Assembly: GCF_001571305.1 (NCBI RefSeq)
Contig: NZ_BCTN01000012.1
Location: 94,110-158,109, forward strand
DNA from: Erwinia persicina NBRC 102418
Lineage (GTDB): Bacteria > Pseudomonadota > Gammaproteobacteria > Enterobacterales > Enterobacteriaceae
DNA: 64,000 nucleotides
Direction: 5' to 3'
The translations under genes were made by a program, and so were the position numbers. How positions within the stretch are numbered: the stretch's first letter is position 1; the number at the start of each line of letters is the position of its first letter. Positions 11,684 through 20,398 of the stretch are shown in pieces. The notes under the pieces were generated by a model that saw only the letters and a program-made list of their open reading frames with translations, ran no database searches and was not told the origin of the DNA.

Positions 11684-12523
11684 TCAGCGACCGGGCGATT
11701 TCCAGTACTCATAGCGGTAAGCTGCCGTGATATTTCGCCGGACAATTCCTCCGGGAAACACTTCCATCTCACGGGCATAACTTAACGTACAGTTGTCACG
11801 ATCGTCCCAGAGCTGGCACTCGTCCTGCGTCGTCATACTGCTTATCGGACTGTCAGACCGCGTATTCAGACGGAGTTCACGCCCTTCCCTGTCATAGTCC
11901 CAGGTCATTTTCTGTCGCTCAGAGTCTGACGCCACCAGCTGATTCTTTTTATTCCAGCGGTACGTCAGGACGCCGTTACTGTTGGCGTCAGTTCCGCGGG
12001 AGGTGCTGCGGATCAGTCGCGACTTCCGGTCGAAAAAGTGCGTGGTTTCAGTAAACCCGCTCTCACCCTTAAGCATAAATGCGTCGGCAGAACTGACAAT
12101 CATCCCGCGATTGTTAGTACGGTAGTGCGTCGTGCCACGTTTGTCGTTGATGACCGTGGCCGCTCCGCTTCCCAGTTCTGACACCGTCATCGTATAGCTG
12201 GAAAGCCAGCCATCACTGACGCGCTCAAAATTTTGCACCAGTTCAATCTGCAGGCGGCCTTCCTGTTTGTCGTAACGAATATCGGCACGTTGCAGAACGC
12301 CACAGGGGTCAAATTCACCGATCATGCGCTTTTGCTGATTAACATCCTTACCAAATTCGCCAAGCACAAACTGTTTAATCGGTCCTTGTGCCGTTCCGCC
12401 CAGCATGACGATGCTGTTATTACTGTTGATCTGCTGATAGCCGGGCTGGCAGGCCTGTGCCGCCGGGGCCAGCAGCAACGCCAGCGATGCCATCAGGGAA
12501 TAACTCAAAAACTGAATCTTCAT
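11684..12523 (-). CDS. YnfC-like exported protein (UPF0257-type)
   Basis: A 279-residue protein with a signal peptide (MKIQFLSYSL, then a hydrophobic core ending APAAQA before C). The start is taken at 12523, where GGAAG precedes the ATG; four residues upstream are dropped. The segment GPIKQFVLGEFG and the spaced cysteines recall E. coli YnfC, a lipoprotein of unknown function, but the sequence is longer. The residues before the cysteine (AQA) do not form a normal lipobox, so it is probably periplasmic and not lipidated. The Trp/Tyr-rich repeats (YRWNKKNQLV, WDYDREGREL) resemble a beta-strand toxin-free RHS/YD-like pattern. Function unknown. Confidence 0.6.
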   Translation of the reverse strand: MKIQFLSYSLMASLALLLAPAAQACQPGYQQINSNNSIVMLGGTAQGPIKQFVLGEFGKDVNQQKRMIGEFDPCGVLQRADIRYDKQEGRLQIELVQNFERVSDGWLSSYTMTVSELGSGAATVINDKRGTTHYRTNNRGMIVSSADAFMLKGESGFTETTHFFDRKSRLIRSTSRGTDANSNGVLTYRWNKKNQLVASDSERQKMTWDYDREGRELRLNTRSDSPISSMTTQDECQLWDDRDNCTLSYAREMEVFPGGIVRRNITAAYRYEYWKSPGR

Positions 12524-12606
12524 CACGGCTTCCATGACAGAGTAAAGAGAAGCATGCAGTGTAGAGTTTTTTTGCCCCCTGGCGCACCTGTAACACGCGT
12601 CTGAGT

Positions 12607-12690
12607 CAAAAAAAACCCCAACAAAGGTAGCTGGGGTCTGGTACTTGCAAACATCACGTCACGTTTCGGCGTGCTGCGCGGCAAAATCAG
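12607..12690 (-). ncRNA. micL: Probable MicL-type sRNA from the cutC 3' UTR
   Basis: The minus-strand cutC 3' UTR ends in an intrinsic terminator: CCCCA and TGGGG arms followed by eight T, at about 12607-12635. The roughly 100 bases between the cutC stop and this terminator hold no ORF. In E. coli the sigma-E-dependent sRNA MicL is made from inside cutC and processed to an approximately 80-base RNA ending at the cutC terminator, where it silences lpp. The position matches; I cannot confirm the seed region. A weak sigma-E-like GAACTG (12888-12893) lies inside cutC. The 5' boundary given here assumes an 80-base processed form. Confidence 0.5.
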
Positions 12691-12741
12691 TAGGTTACTG
12701 TGAATGAGAACCGCCAGTATCGGTGTAAAAGGAGAACCGCA

Positions 12742-13497
12742 TCAGGCCACTTTCACCGGAGCCCCGAATGACATCACACTCTTCATCGCGGCCACCACAT
12801 CACCATCCACACTGGTACGGGTAAATTCATCGTTTTCCGCCTCAGAACACATGGAGACACCGGCTTTGCGGTAACGCATGGGTGACGCAGTTCGCTGGCT
12901 GGCGGAGCTGTGAAGCTCAATAACGCCGGCATCGATAAATTTTTGAACGTTGCTCAGACGGACACCCGCACCGGCCATGACTTTCAGACCCCGGGCCTTA
13001 TGGGTAAGTTCCCGTAAAAGAGGTAAACCACTCTCCGCACTCTGCTGCTGGCCGGAGGTGAGAATACGCGCCACGCCTAAGTCAGTCAGTTGGGTCATCG
13101 CCAGCAACGGGCTGTGGCACAGATCGAAAGCGCGATGAAACGTCACCGCCATCCCCTGACAGTGCTTCATCACTTGCTGCATGCGTGGCAGATCAATATG
13201 GCCATCAATGTCCAGCAGGCCCACCACCAGTCCGGGGAAACCCAGCTCGCGGATAAAGTCGATATCTGACTTCATCTGCTCGAATTCAATCTCACTGTAA
13301 CAGAAATCGCCGCCGCGCGGCCGGACGATAGGATGTACCGGTATGGACACACGCTGTCGAGCTGACATCAGCGTTCCCGCCGATGGCGTCAGCCCCCCCT
13401 CTGCCGGAGCAGCACAGAGCTCCACCCTGTCCGCCCCTGCCTTCTCTGCCGTGACTGCACATTCCACTCCATAGCAGCATATTTCCAGTTTTCGCAT
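12742..13497 (-). CDS. cutC: CutC family protein
   Basis: A 251-residue TIM-barrel protein named for copper homeostasis. In E. coli the copper phenotype has been attributed to the MicL sRNA encoded at its 3' end rather than to the protein. The start at 13497 has GGAGG seven bases upstream; the longer ORF runs back into the patB promoter region and is rejected. Family segments [34 protein letters not shown] and VTFHRAFD are visible. It is divergent from the patB-like gene. Confidence 0.93.
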   Translation of the reverse strand: MRKLEICCYGVECAVTAEKAGADRVELCAAPAEGGLTPSAGTLMSARQRVSIPVHPIVRPRGGDFCYSEIEFEQMKSDIDFIRELGFPGLVVGLLDIDGHIDLPRMQQVMKHCQGMAVTFHRAFDLCHSPLLAMTQLTDLGVARILTSGQQQSAESGLPLLRELTHKARGLKVMAGAGVRLSNVQKFIDAGVIELHSSASQRTASPMRYRKAGVSMCSEAENDEFTRTSVDGDVVAAMKSVMSFGAPVKVA

Positions 13498-13597
13498 CCC
13501 ATCCTCCGGTTTATCACTGCTGGCTGGTTGTTTATTTCGATGCCGATGATTAGTCTGATCGGTATTACAGGTATTTATTTTAACGGGAATCAGCATC

Positions 13598-14743
13598 ATG
13601 GCATTCAATTTTGACCAACGGATAGACCGCCGTCACAGCGATAGCCTGAAATGGCGAAAATATGGTGATCGGGATATCCTTCCACTGTGGGTCGCCGACA
13701 CCGATTTTCGCGTAGCAGACTGTATTACCGAAGCATTACAGACACGTATCTCACACGGGATCTTTGGTTATGGTGTGCCGCCCGATGAGCTGATTCATCT
13801 TGTCGTCGACCGCATGAGTACGCGCTACGGCTGGCATATTCAGCCGGAATGGCTGGTATTTTTACCCGGCGTGGTGACCGGTCTGAATCTGAGCGTACGC
13901 GCCTTTACCGAACCCCACCAGGGTACTGTCGCGCCCACCCCGATTTATCCGCCTTTCCGTCAGGCCGCCAGACTCGCCAGTCGTACCCAGCTTAGTGCCC
14001 CGCTGCAGCTTAAGGATCAGCGCTGGGTGGTGGATTTTGATGACCTGAACGACCAGATGACCGGCAACGAAAAACTGTTATTACTGTGCAACCCGCAAAA
14101 CCCGGGCGGTACGGTCTATCGGCGTGATGAGCTGGAGGCCCAGCTCCGTTTCGCCCAACGCCATAACCTGGTGGTGTGCTCCGATGAAATCCACTGCGAC
14201 CTGCTGCTGGAACCCGGCGTCAGGCATATCCCCTTTGCCAGCCTGAGCGAGGATGCCGCGCAACGATCCATTACCCTACTGTCACCGTCAAAAAGTTTCA
14301 ACATTGCCGGTCTGGGCGCATCGCTGGCGATTATTCCCAATCGGGACCTGCGTGACCGGTTTAATCGCGAGCGTAAAGGCCTGGTGCCGGATGTGGATGT
14401 GCTGTCCTTTGTGGCGGCTACCGCCGCCTGGCGTGACGGTCAGCCCTGGCTGGAGGCACAGCTGGACTATCTGCGTGGCAACCGTGACTGCCTGACTCAA
14501 CATATCAATAAGTTGCCTGGCCTGAGTGTGGCCGCACCGGAAGCCAGCTATCTGGCCTGGATTGATGCCAGCAAACTGAAAGTCGCCAGCCCGGCGCTGT
14601 TCTTTGAAAAACACGGGCTGGGTTTCTCACCGGGACGTGACTTTGGTGACGATAAGTTTATTCGCTTCAATTTTGGCTGCCAGCGCGCAATGTTAGATGA
14701 AGCATTACGTCGCATGACGCTGGCGCTGGCGATCGGGCACTAG
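13598..14743 (+). CDS. PatB/MalY-type C-S lyase (PLP enzyme)
   Basis: A 381-residue fold-type I PLP enzyme of the MalY/PatB cystathionine beta-lyase group, which splits C-S bonds in cystathionine and cysteine conjugates. The N terminus [15 protein letters not shown] and the PLWVADTDF loop are typical. [21 protein letters not shown] and the PLP lysine in [11 protein letters not shown] are visible. In E. coli malY sits with malX; here the MalX/MalI-like genes lie about 30 kb away. The stop codon overlaps the yecM stop on the other strand (shared CTAG). Confidence 0.9.
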   Translation: MAFNFDQRIDRRHSDSLKWRKYGDRDILPLWVADTDFRVADCITEALQTRISHGIFGYGVPPDELIHLVVDRMSTRYGWHIQPEWLVFLPGVVTGLNLSVRAFTEPHQGTVAPTPIYPPFRQAARLASRTQLSAPLQLKDQRWVVDFDDLNDQMTGNEKLLLLCNPQNPGGTVYRRDELEAQLRFAQRHNLVVCSDEIHCDLLLEPGVRHIPFASLSEDAAQRSITLLSPSKSFNIAGLGASLAIIPNRDLRDRFNRERKGLVPDVDVLSFVAATAAWRDGQPWLEAQLDYLRGNRDCLTQHINKLPGLSVAAPEASYLAWIDASKLKVASPALFFEKHGLGFSPGRDFGDDKFIRFNFGCQRAMLDEALRRMTLALAIGH

Positions 14744-15312
14744 CGCTGACGCGCTCTTTCACTCCCGACAATCTCTTTCAGACTCCAGGGATGGAATTTG
14801 ATGGTCACCAGCCCGTCACTGACGGCCAGTGTCGGGTTAGGCAGGCGTTCCCCTTCCCCTTTAGGTGCACTGTTTTTAACGGAAATCCCCTGCTGTATCA
14901 GTCCTTCGTCGCTCATCAGGGCGAGTGCACGAGCCCCCAGCGTCTGCTCATCGCCTCGCAGTAACACTTCCACATGTTCCCAGCCTTCATGGCGATAGCG
15001 CCGCTCCCCCGGCCAGGGAAGTTCAACCACGTTAATCTGCCACGGCCCCACCTGCAGTGGGGTGGCTAAATCAAACAGCGCAACAGGACGTCCCCCAATC
15101 TCTTTTTCAGAAAAAAGGGTGCCACAGCGGAGTAATCCCTGCTTCCATCGTTCTGCCGTGGTGTTTTGATGGCATCTGACAGCGATATGGTCGACCTCTA
15201 AATCATCAAGCTTTAGCCCTAAACGCTGAGAAAGGTGGTTAAGGCATTGTAAAAAACGGGGTAAATCATTAGCCAGATCGCTTAGTTCCTCGGCGTTTTC
15301 GATGATCATCAT
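14740..15312 (-). CDS. yecM: YecM, VOC-superfamily protein
   Basis: A 190-residue protein of the YecM family, related in fold to vicinal oxygen chelate enzymes; function unknown. Conserved segments include VDHIAVRCHQNTTAERW, VELPWPGERRYRHEGWEH and KGEGERLPNPTLAVSDG. The start at 15312 is chosen because AAGGA lies seven bases before this ATG; the upstream ATG at 15327 is weaker. It converges on the patB-like gene, with stop codons sharing the palindrome CTAG at 14740-14743. Confidence 0.92.
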   Translation of the reverse strand: MMIIENAEELSDLANDLPRFLQCLNHLSQRLGLKLDDLEVDHIAVRCHQNTTAERWKQGLLRCGTLFSEKEIGGRPVALFDLATPLQVGPWQINVVELPWPGERRYRHEGWEHVEVLLRGDEQTLGARALALMSDEGLIQQGISVKNSAPKGEGERLPNPTLAVSDGLVTIKFHPWSLKEIVGSERARQR

Positions 15313-15624
15313 GCTCAAATCCTTCATTTACAGTAATTTCTCTTATTAATATCAACGCCTGTGAGCGACTTTAAAGACCAATAGATTGAATAGAATAAGC
15401 CGTAATTATCGGAATTATTCATATTAATTGCCTGCTTACTCAGACAGACATCCAGCCCTCACTGGTTCAGTACCAGCTTTTTTTTTAGAAAACAGCCTTT
15501 AAGTTTATGTTTTAGTTTAGTTAAATTTATACAATGCGACAATTCCTAAATCGCACAGGGTGCATTGTAGGCTATTCTGCTTTCTTATAGATTTGTCCCG
15601 ACCATCCACACGAGGAAAAGCCCA
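15313..15624. other. AT-rich intergenic region upstream of yecM and of the small ORF
   Basis: About 312 bases, noticeably AT-rich. It holds a T-rich run near 15478-15487 and an inverted repeat TACAATGC (15530-15537) and GCATTGTA (15562-15569). TTTATACAAT at 15526-15535 could be a -10 element for the small ORF that follows. No other gene is evident. Confidence 0.4.
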
Positions 15625-15750
15625 ATGCTGATGATACTGCTTGTCGCCGTCCTGATCGCGATGATGGCGTTGGCGATTGTACGCCACTGGCGGGTTCGAA
15701 GCGGGAAAACGACTGTTGCCAGTCCCCACCGCCCTCAACGCCGACGTTAA
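15625..15750 (+). CDS. Putative 41-residue single-pass membrane protein
   Basis: A short ORF with ATG preceded by GAGGAAAAG at ideal spacing. The protein starts MLMILLVAVLIAMMALAIV, about 19 hydrophobic residues, followed by a strongly basic tail (HWRVRSGK to HRPQRRR). This fits a small inner membrane protein with a positively charged cytoplasmic C terminus. I do not recognise the family. It lies between yecM and argS, 53 bases before a large hairpin. Coding status is inferred from the start signal and the amphipathic organisation only. Confidence 0.6.
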   Translation: MLMILLVAVLIAMMALAIVRHWRVRSGKTTVASPHRPQRRR

Positions 15751-15802
15751 TCCCGCCTCGCGGAAAACAGCCCCGCAGTACGCTATCTCCATGCTCATTC
15801 AG

Positions 15803-15840
15803 CAAGTTATCCAGGCATGCAGGTTCCTGGATAACTTGTT
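15803..15840. other. Large hairpin upstream of argS
   Basis: Thirteen perfect base pairs CAAGTTATCCAGG (15803-15815) with CCTGGATAACTTG (15826-15838), extended by two more bases with one mismatch, around a ten-base loop. No T-run follows; the next bases lead to a TATACT at 15852-15857. It may end the small ORF transcript or overlap the argS promoter. Confidence 0.6.
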
Positions 15841-15966
15841 CCTAAATGCAGTATACTTTTCCCCTTCTTTTTTAAGCGCTGACGCCATGAGTGACTTACA
15901 CCCTGATGACGGCGGCGCGGTGACAACGGCCTGCTCACAGGCTTTCAGAAAAATTAAGGTAACTCG

Positions 15967-17697
15967 GTGAATATTCAGGCTCTTCTCTCAGAAAAAGTCA
16001 GTCAGGCGATGATCGCAGTGGGTGCTCCCCTGGATTGTGAACCTCAGGTGCGCCAGTCGGCAAAAGCACAGTTTGGTGATTACCAGGCTAACGGCATGAT
16101 GGCCGTCGCCAAAAGCCTGGGAATGCCGCCGCGACAACTGGCTGAAAAAGTGCTGGAGCAGTTGGATCTCACGGGTATTGCCAAAAAGGTCGAAATCGCC
16201 GGTCCCGGATTTATCAATATTTTCCTGGCACCCGAGTGGCTGTCCACCCAGATCGACAGCGTGCTGGCTGCCCCCAAACTGGGTGTGGCCCCCGTTAATC
16301 CTCAGACAGTGGTGATTGACTACTCTGCGCCGAACGTCGCGAAAGAGATGCACGTCGGCCACGTTCGCTCAACGATTATTGGCGATGCCGCGGTGCGTAC
16401 GCTGGAGTTTCTCGGCCACAATGTGATCCGGGCAAACCATGTCGGCGACTGGGGTACCCAGTTCGGAATGCTGATTGCTTTCCTTGAGAAACAGCAGAAC
16501 GAGCAGCATGAAGAGATCGCCCTGGCGGATCTGGAAGTGTTCTACCGCGAAGCGAAACGTACCTACGACGAAGATCCCGCTTTTGCCGAGCGGGCGCGTG
16601 GTTATGTGGTGAAACTGCAGGGCGGCGACGAGTACTGCCGTAAGATGTGGAAGCGCCTGGTGGATATCACGATGGCGCAGAATCAGCTGATCTATGACCG
16701 TATGAACGTGACCCTGACGCGTAACGATGTGATGGGCGAGAGCCTGTACAACGACATGCTGCCGGGTATCGTTGCCGACCTGAAAGCCAAAGGCCTGGCC
16801 GTCGAGAGCGAAGGCGCGACGGTCGTATTCCTTGATGAGTATAAGAACAAGGAAGGCGAGCCGATGGGGGTGATCATCCAGAAAAAGGATGGCGGCTATC
16901 TCTACACCACCACGGATATTGCCTGCGCTAAATACCGCTATGAAACCCTGAAAGCAGATCGCGTGCTGTACTACATCGATTCACGTCAGCACCAGCATCT
17001 GATGCAGGCATGGACTATCGTACGCAAAGCTGGCTATGTTCCGGCCTCTGTTCCTTTAGAACACCATATGTTCGGCATGATGCTGGGCAAAGATGGCAAG
17101 CCGTTTAAAACCCGCGCCGGGGGCACAATCAAGCTTTCCGACCTGCTGGATGAGGCCATTGAGCGTGCAACAAAACTGGTCTCTGAAAAGAACCCGGATA
17201 TGCCCGCAGATGAGCTGAAAGCGCTGGCGAATATTGTCGGTATCGGTGCCGTCAAATATGCTGACCTGTCGAAAAGCCGCACCACTGACTACATCTTCGA
17301 CTGGGATAACATGCTGGCGTTTGAAGGTAACACAGCGCCCTATATGCAGTACGCCTATACGCGTGTGCTGTCCGTGTTCCGTAAGGCCGGCATTGATGAG
17401 CACGGCGTTACGGGTGCAACCGCCATCGCCGAAGATCGTGAAGCGGCGCTGGCCGTCCGGCTGTTGCAGTTCGAAGAAACGATTACTCAGGTTGCCCGCG
17501 ACGGGATGCCGCACGTGATGTGTAGCTATCTGTACGATCTTGCCGGGCTGTTCTCCGGCTTTTACGAGCACTGCCCGATCCTGACCGCAGAAGATGAGGC
17601 GACAAAGCAGAGCCGCCTGCGCCTGGCGCTGCTGACGGCGAAAACCCTGAAGCAGGGTCTGGATACGCTGGGTATTGAAACCGTAGAACGGATGTAA
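15967..17697 (+). CDS. argS: ArgS, arginyl-tRNA synthetase
   Basis: A 576-residue class I synthetase that charges tRNA-Arg. The start is GTG at 15967; the protein begins [10 protein letters not shown] as in E. coli. The HIGH-type motif is HVGH in [11 protein letters not shown], and the N-terminal Add-1 domain and C-terminal anticodon-binding helices ending GIETVERM are present. No canonical KMSK is visible, which is normal for this family. It is followed by a ten-base-pair hairpin. The E. coli yecT gene, which follows argS there, is missing here. Confidence 0.98.
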   Translation: MNIQALLSEKVSQAMIAVGAPLDCEPQVRQSAKAQFGDYQANGMMAVAKSLGMPPRQLAEKVLEQLDLTGIAKKVEIAGPGFINIFLAPEWLSTQIDSVLAAPKLGVAPVNPQTVVIDYSAPNVAKEMHVGHVRSTIIGDAAVRTLEFLGHNVIRANHVGDWGTQFGMLIAFLEKQQNEQHEEIALADLEVFYREAKRTYDEDPAFAERARGYVVKLQGGDEYCRKMWKRLVDITMAQNQLIYDRMNVTLTRNDVMGESLYNDMLPGIVADLKAKGLAVESEGATVVFLDEYKNKEGEPMGVIIQKKDGGYLYTTTDIACAKYRYETLKADRVLYYIDSRQHQHLMQAWTIVRKAGYVPASVPLEHHMFGMMLGKDGKPFKTRAGGTIKLSDLLDEAIERATKLVSEKNPDMPADELKALANIVGIGAVKYADLSKSRTTDYIFDWDNMLAFEGNTAPYMQYAYTRVLSVFRKAGIDEHGVTGATAIAEDREAALAVRLLQFEETITQVARDGMPHVMCSYLYDLAGLFSGFYEHCPILTAEDEATKQSRLRLALLTAKTLKQGLDTLGIETVERM

Positions 17698-17700
17698 GCG

Positions 17701-17734
17701 CTCAGGGGCGGCCGGAACACGGGTCGCCCCTGAG
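17701..17734 (+). terminator. Hairpin after argS
   Basis: Perfect ten-base arms CTCAGGGGCG and CGCCCCTGAG with a 14-base loop, starting 3 bases after the argS stop. There is no direct T-run; CTTTTCC occurs 11 bases further on. Confidence 0.55.
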
Positions 17735-17755
17735 GGAGCCCTCAGCTTTTCCTCG

Positions 17756-17866
17756 CTAAACGTTCAGCGGTAAGTCTGAGTCTGGCTTCATCCCACGGGC
17801 GTTGTGCTGGCTTTCAGCTGCAAACAGCGACAACTCCGCCAACAGGTGAAGGGGGAAATCTGTCAT
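17756..17866 (-). CDS. Putative 36-residue ORF downstream of flhE
   Basis: A minus-strand ORF starting MTDFPLHLLAELSLFAAE and ending in TAG, with TAAGG four bases before the ATG. It begins 13 bases after the flhE stop, so it could be a last small gene of the flhBAE operon. I do not recognise it. It sits where E. coli has yecT (on the other side of flhE) and could be a chance ORF or a remnant. Confidence 0.3.
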   Translation of the reverse strand: MTDFPLHLLAELSLFAAESQHNARGMKPDSDLPLNV

Positions 17867-17879
17867 CAGGCCTTACTGA

Positions 17880-18308
17880 TCAGTGCAGATCAACCGCAGG
17901 AAGCGCCGATGCCTGGCGGTAATTCACCATCACCTCATTACTGACCACCCGCAACACCGGAAACACCCGCCCTTTTCCCTCTACCTGATAGATAAAGCGT
18001 AGCGTCTCACCGGCCGCCACGTTGGTCAGCCCGCGCGTTGAACCGCTGGCTCCCTCAATTGGTACACAGCGACTCTCTGAGCATAAGCGAACCTGCAATC
18101 CGGCAGGGGCAGGCGCGCTGAGCGTATAGCGCCACACCACATCGGTCATCGTCCCGGGCAGCGCTTCAGGCGGGCTGAGAGGGCGCGATGATGCCTGCAC
18201 GCCCCGGTTGGAGAGTGCCGGGCCCGTTGCGCTCGCCTGCCAGCCACCATCAGCCGCCAGACTCAGGCCCGGCAGCATCAGCAGCAACACTCCTGCCAGC
18301 GCCTTCAT
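17880..18308 (-). CDS. flhE: FlhE, flagellar periplasmic protein
   Basis: A 142-residue secreted protein encoded at the end of flhBA. An N-terminal signal peptide ends about LSLAA. The segments GPALSNRGVQASSRPLSPP and CSESRCVPIEG match FlhE, with the cysteine pair likely forming a disulfide. FlhE is thought to act in the periplasm to limit proton leak through the flagellar export apparatus. Its start overlaps the flhA stop by one base. The C terminus is about 12 residues longer than in E. coli. Confidence 0.93.
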   Translation of the reverse strand: MKALAGVLLLMLPGLSLAADGGWQASATGPALSNRGVQASSRPLSPPEALPGTMTDVVWRYTLSAPAPAGLQVRLCSESRCVPIEGASGSTRGLTNVAAGETLRFIYQVEGKGRVFPVLRVVSNEVMVNYRQASALPAVDLH

Positions 18309-20398
18309 CAGTGGCCTCCAATGGTGGACGTCATACGGATATTGCGGTTGTCAGTCAGTTCCATATTCGAAATGACCATCAGCTGTGGCAGCGAGCGGCG
18401 CAGGAAGCGGGCCAGTAACGCACGCAGCGGATGATTCACCAGCAGCACCGGCGGTGCACCCAGCCCTTCCTGATGCTGCAGCGCCGTTTGCGCCTGTGCC
18501 AGCAGGCGATCCGCCAGCCCCGGTTCCAGGCCACCACCGCCCTGCAGCGCCTGCAGCAGCAGACGTTCAAGCGTGGTATCCAGGCCAATCACCTGCACTT
18601 CTCCGTTGCCCGGGAACCACTGCTGGGTAATGGCGCGGCCCAGTGCCACACGTACCACCGAGGTCAGCTCCTGGGGATCGGTCTGCACCGCAGCATGTTC
18701 CGCCAGCGTTTCAATAATGGTGCGCATATCGCGGATAGAAACACGCTCTGCCAGCAGATTCTGCAGCACCTTGTGCAGCGTGGTCAGGGTGATCACGCCA
18801 GGGATCAGATCTTCCGTCAGCTTCGGCATTTCCTGGGTGACGCGATCCAGTAGCTGCTGCGCTTCCTGACGACCGAACAGCTCGCTGGCATACTGGCCGA
18901 TCAGATGGTTAAGATGCGTGGCCACTACGGTACTGGCTTCCACCACGGTGAAGCCCTGAATCTGTGCCTGCTCTTTCAGCGCGCTGTCGATCCAGATCGC
19001 CTCCAGACCAAAGGCCGGGTCAACGGTCACTTCTCCCGGAAGTGTCCCTGCCGCCGTACCGGGGTTAATCGCCATCCAGCGCCCCGGATAGGCGTCACCG
19101 CTGCCGATCTCCACCCCTTTCATCAGAATACGGTAGCGGGCCGGCGTCAGATCCATGTTGTCACGGATATGCACCACCGGCGGCAGGAAGCCCATCTCCT
19201 GCGCAAATTTCTTACGGATGCTGCGGATACGTCCCAGCAGTTCGCCATCCTGAGCGCTGTCGACCATCGGGATCAGCCGGTAACCCACTTCCATCCCCAG
19301 AGAATCTTCCAACTGGACATCGCCCCAGGTGGCTTCAACGCTGGCGGCACTCTCCGGCTGGCGGGCCATTGACAGAGCCGGGGCATCGCTGGTTTTCGGC
19401 TTCATCTCCTTGCCGCGTATCCACCAGGCCAGACCCAGTAAGGCGGCGGTAAACAGCAGGAAGACCAGGTTTGGCATTCCCGGCACCAGGCCAAGCAGGC
19501 CGAGGACGCCCGCACTGAGCATCATCACGCGTGGGTTATTAAACAGCTGGCCCACCATCTGCTCACCGACGTCCTGATCGGTACCGACGCGGGTAACGAT
19601 AACCCCGGCGGCGGTCGAGATCACCAGCGCCGGGATCTGCGCGACCAGGCCATCACCAATGGTCAGCAGCGTATACGTTTCTGCCGCATGTCCGGCGTCC
19701 ATCCCATGCTGTACCACGCCCACCAGCAGACCGCCGATGACGTTGATAATCATAATCATGATACCGGCGACAGCATCACCACGAACAAATTTACTCGCAC
19801 CGTCCATCGAACCGTAGAAGTCCGCTTCCTGGGTCACGTCAGAGCGGCGTTTTTTCGCCTCCTCTTCGCCAATCAGCCCGGCATTGAGGTCGGCATCGAT
19901 CGCCATCTGCTTACCCGGCATCCCGTCAAGGACAAAACGCGCGCCCACTTCAGCAATACGCCCGGCCCCTTTGGTGATAACCATAAAGTTGATGATCACC
20001 AGGATAACAAACACCACAATACCGATGGCAAAGTTGCCACCGACCAGGAAGTGGCCAAAGGCTTCCACCACCTGACCGGCGGCGGCGGCCCCGGTATGGC
20101 CTTCCATCAGAATAATACGCGTTGAGGCCACGTTCAGTGCCAGGCGTAATAAGGTGGAAAACAGCAGGATGGTCGGGAAGGCAGCGAAATCCAGCGTGCG
20201 CTGGGTGAACATCGCCACCAGCAGCACCATGATCGACAGGGCAATGTTGAAGGTGAACAACAGATCGAGGATAAACGGCGGCAGCGGCAGCACCATCATC
20301 GACAGGATCAGCAGGATCAGGATCGGCCCGGCCAGCACCTTCCACTGCGTGTCTTTCATGTTAGCGGGTAAGCGAAGTAATGCGGCCAGATTAGCCAT
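18308..20398 (-). CDS. flhA: FlhA, flagellar type III export gate protein
   Basis: A 696-residue inner membrane export-gate protein. The N-terminal half carries about eight membrane helices and the FHIPEP-family loop (VGARFVLDGMPGKQMAIDAD). The C-terminal half is the cytoplasmic ring domain that docks export chaperones. The start at 20398 (MANLAALLRLPANMKD) matches E. coli and overlaps the flhB stop by 8 bases, so translation is coupled; an upstream in-frame start inside flhB is rejected. Confidence 0.97.
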   Translation of the reverse strand: MANLAALLRLPANMKDTQWKVLAGPILILLILSMMVLPLPPFILDLLFTFNIALSIMVLLVAMFTQRTLDFAAFPTILLFSTLLRLALNVASTRIILMEGHTGAAAAGQVVEAFGHFLVGGNFAIGIVVFVILVIINFMVITKGAGRIAEVGARFVLDGMPGKQMAIDADLNAGLIGEEEAKKRRSDVTQEADFYGSMDGASKFVRGDAVAGIMIMIINVIGGLLVGVVQHGMDAGHAAETYTLLTIGDGLVAQIPALVISTAAGVIVTRVGTDQDVGEQMVGQLFNNPRVMMLSAGVLGLLGLVPGMPNLVFLLFTAALLGLAWWIRGKEMKPKTSDAPALSMARQPESAASVEATWGDVQLEDSLGMEVGYRLIPMVDSAQDGELLGRIRSIRKKFAQEMGFLPPVVHIRDNMDLTPARYRILMKGVEIGSGDAYPGRWMAINPGTAAGTLPGEVTVDPAFGLEAIWIDSALKEQAQIQGFTVVEASTVVATHLNHLIGQYASELFGRQEAQQLLDRVTQEMPKLTEDLIPGVITLTTLHKVLQNLLAERVSIRDMRTIIETLAEHAAVQTDPQELTSVVRVALGRAITQQWFPGNGEVQVIGLDTTLERLLLQALQGGGGLEPGLADRLLAQAQTALQHQEGLGAPPVLLVNHPLRALLARFLRRSLPQLMVISNMELTDNRNIRMTSTIGGH

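Noticed and set aside
15677..15970. 97-residue plus-strand ORF overlapping the argS start
   Set aside because: It crosses the large hairpin and overlaps the small membrane protein ORF in another frame; the latter has the better start signal.
15967..17697. Absence of a KMSK motif in ArgS as an anomaly
   Set aside because: Most arginyl-tRNA synthetases lack the canonical KMSK; it is not unusual.
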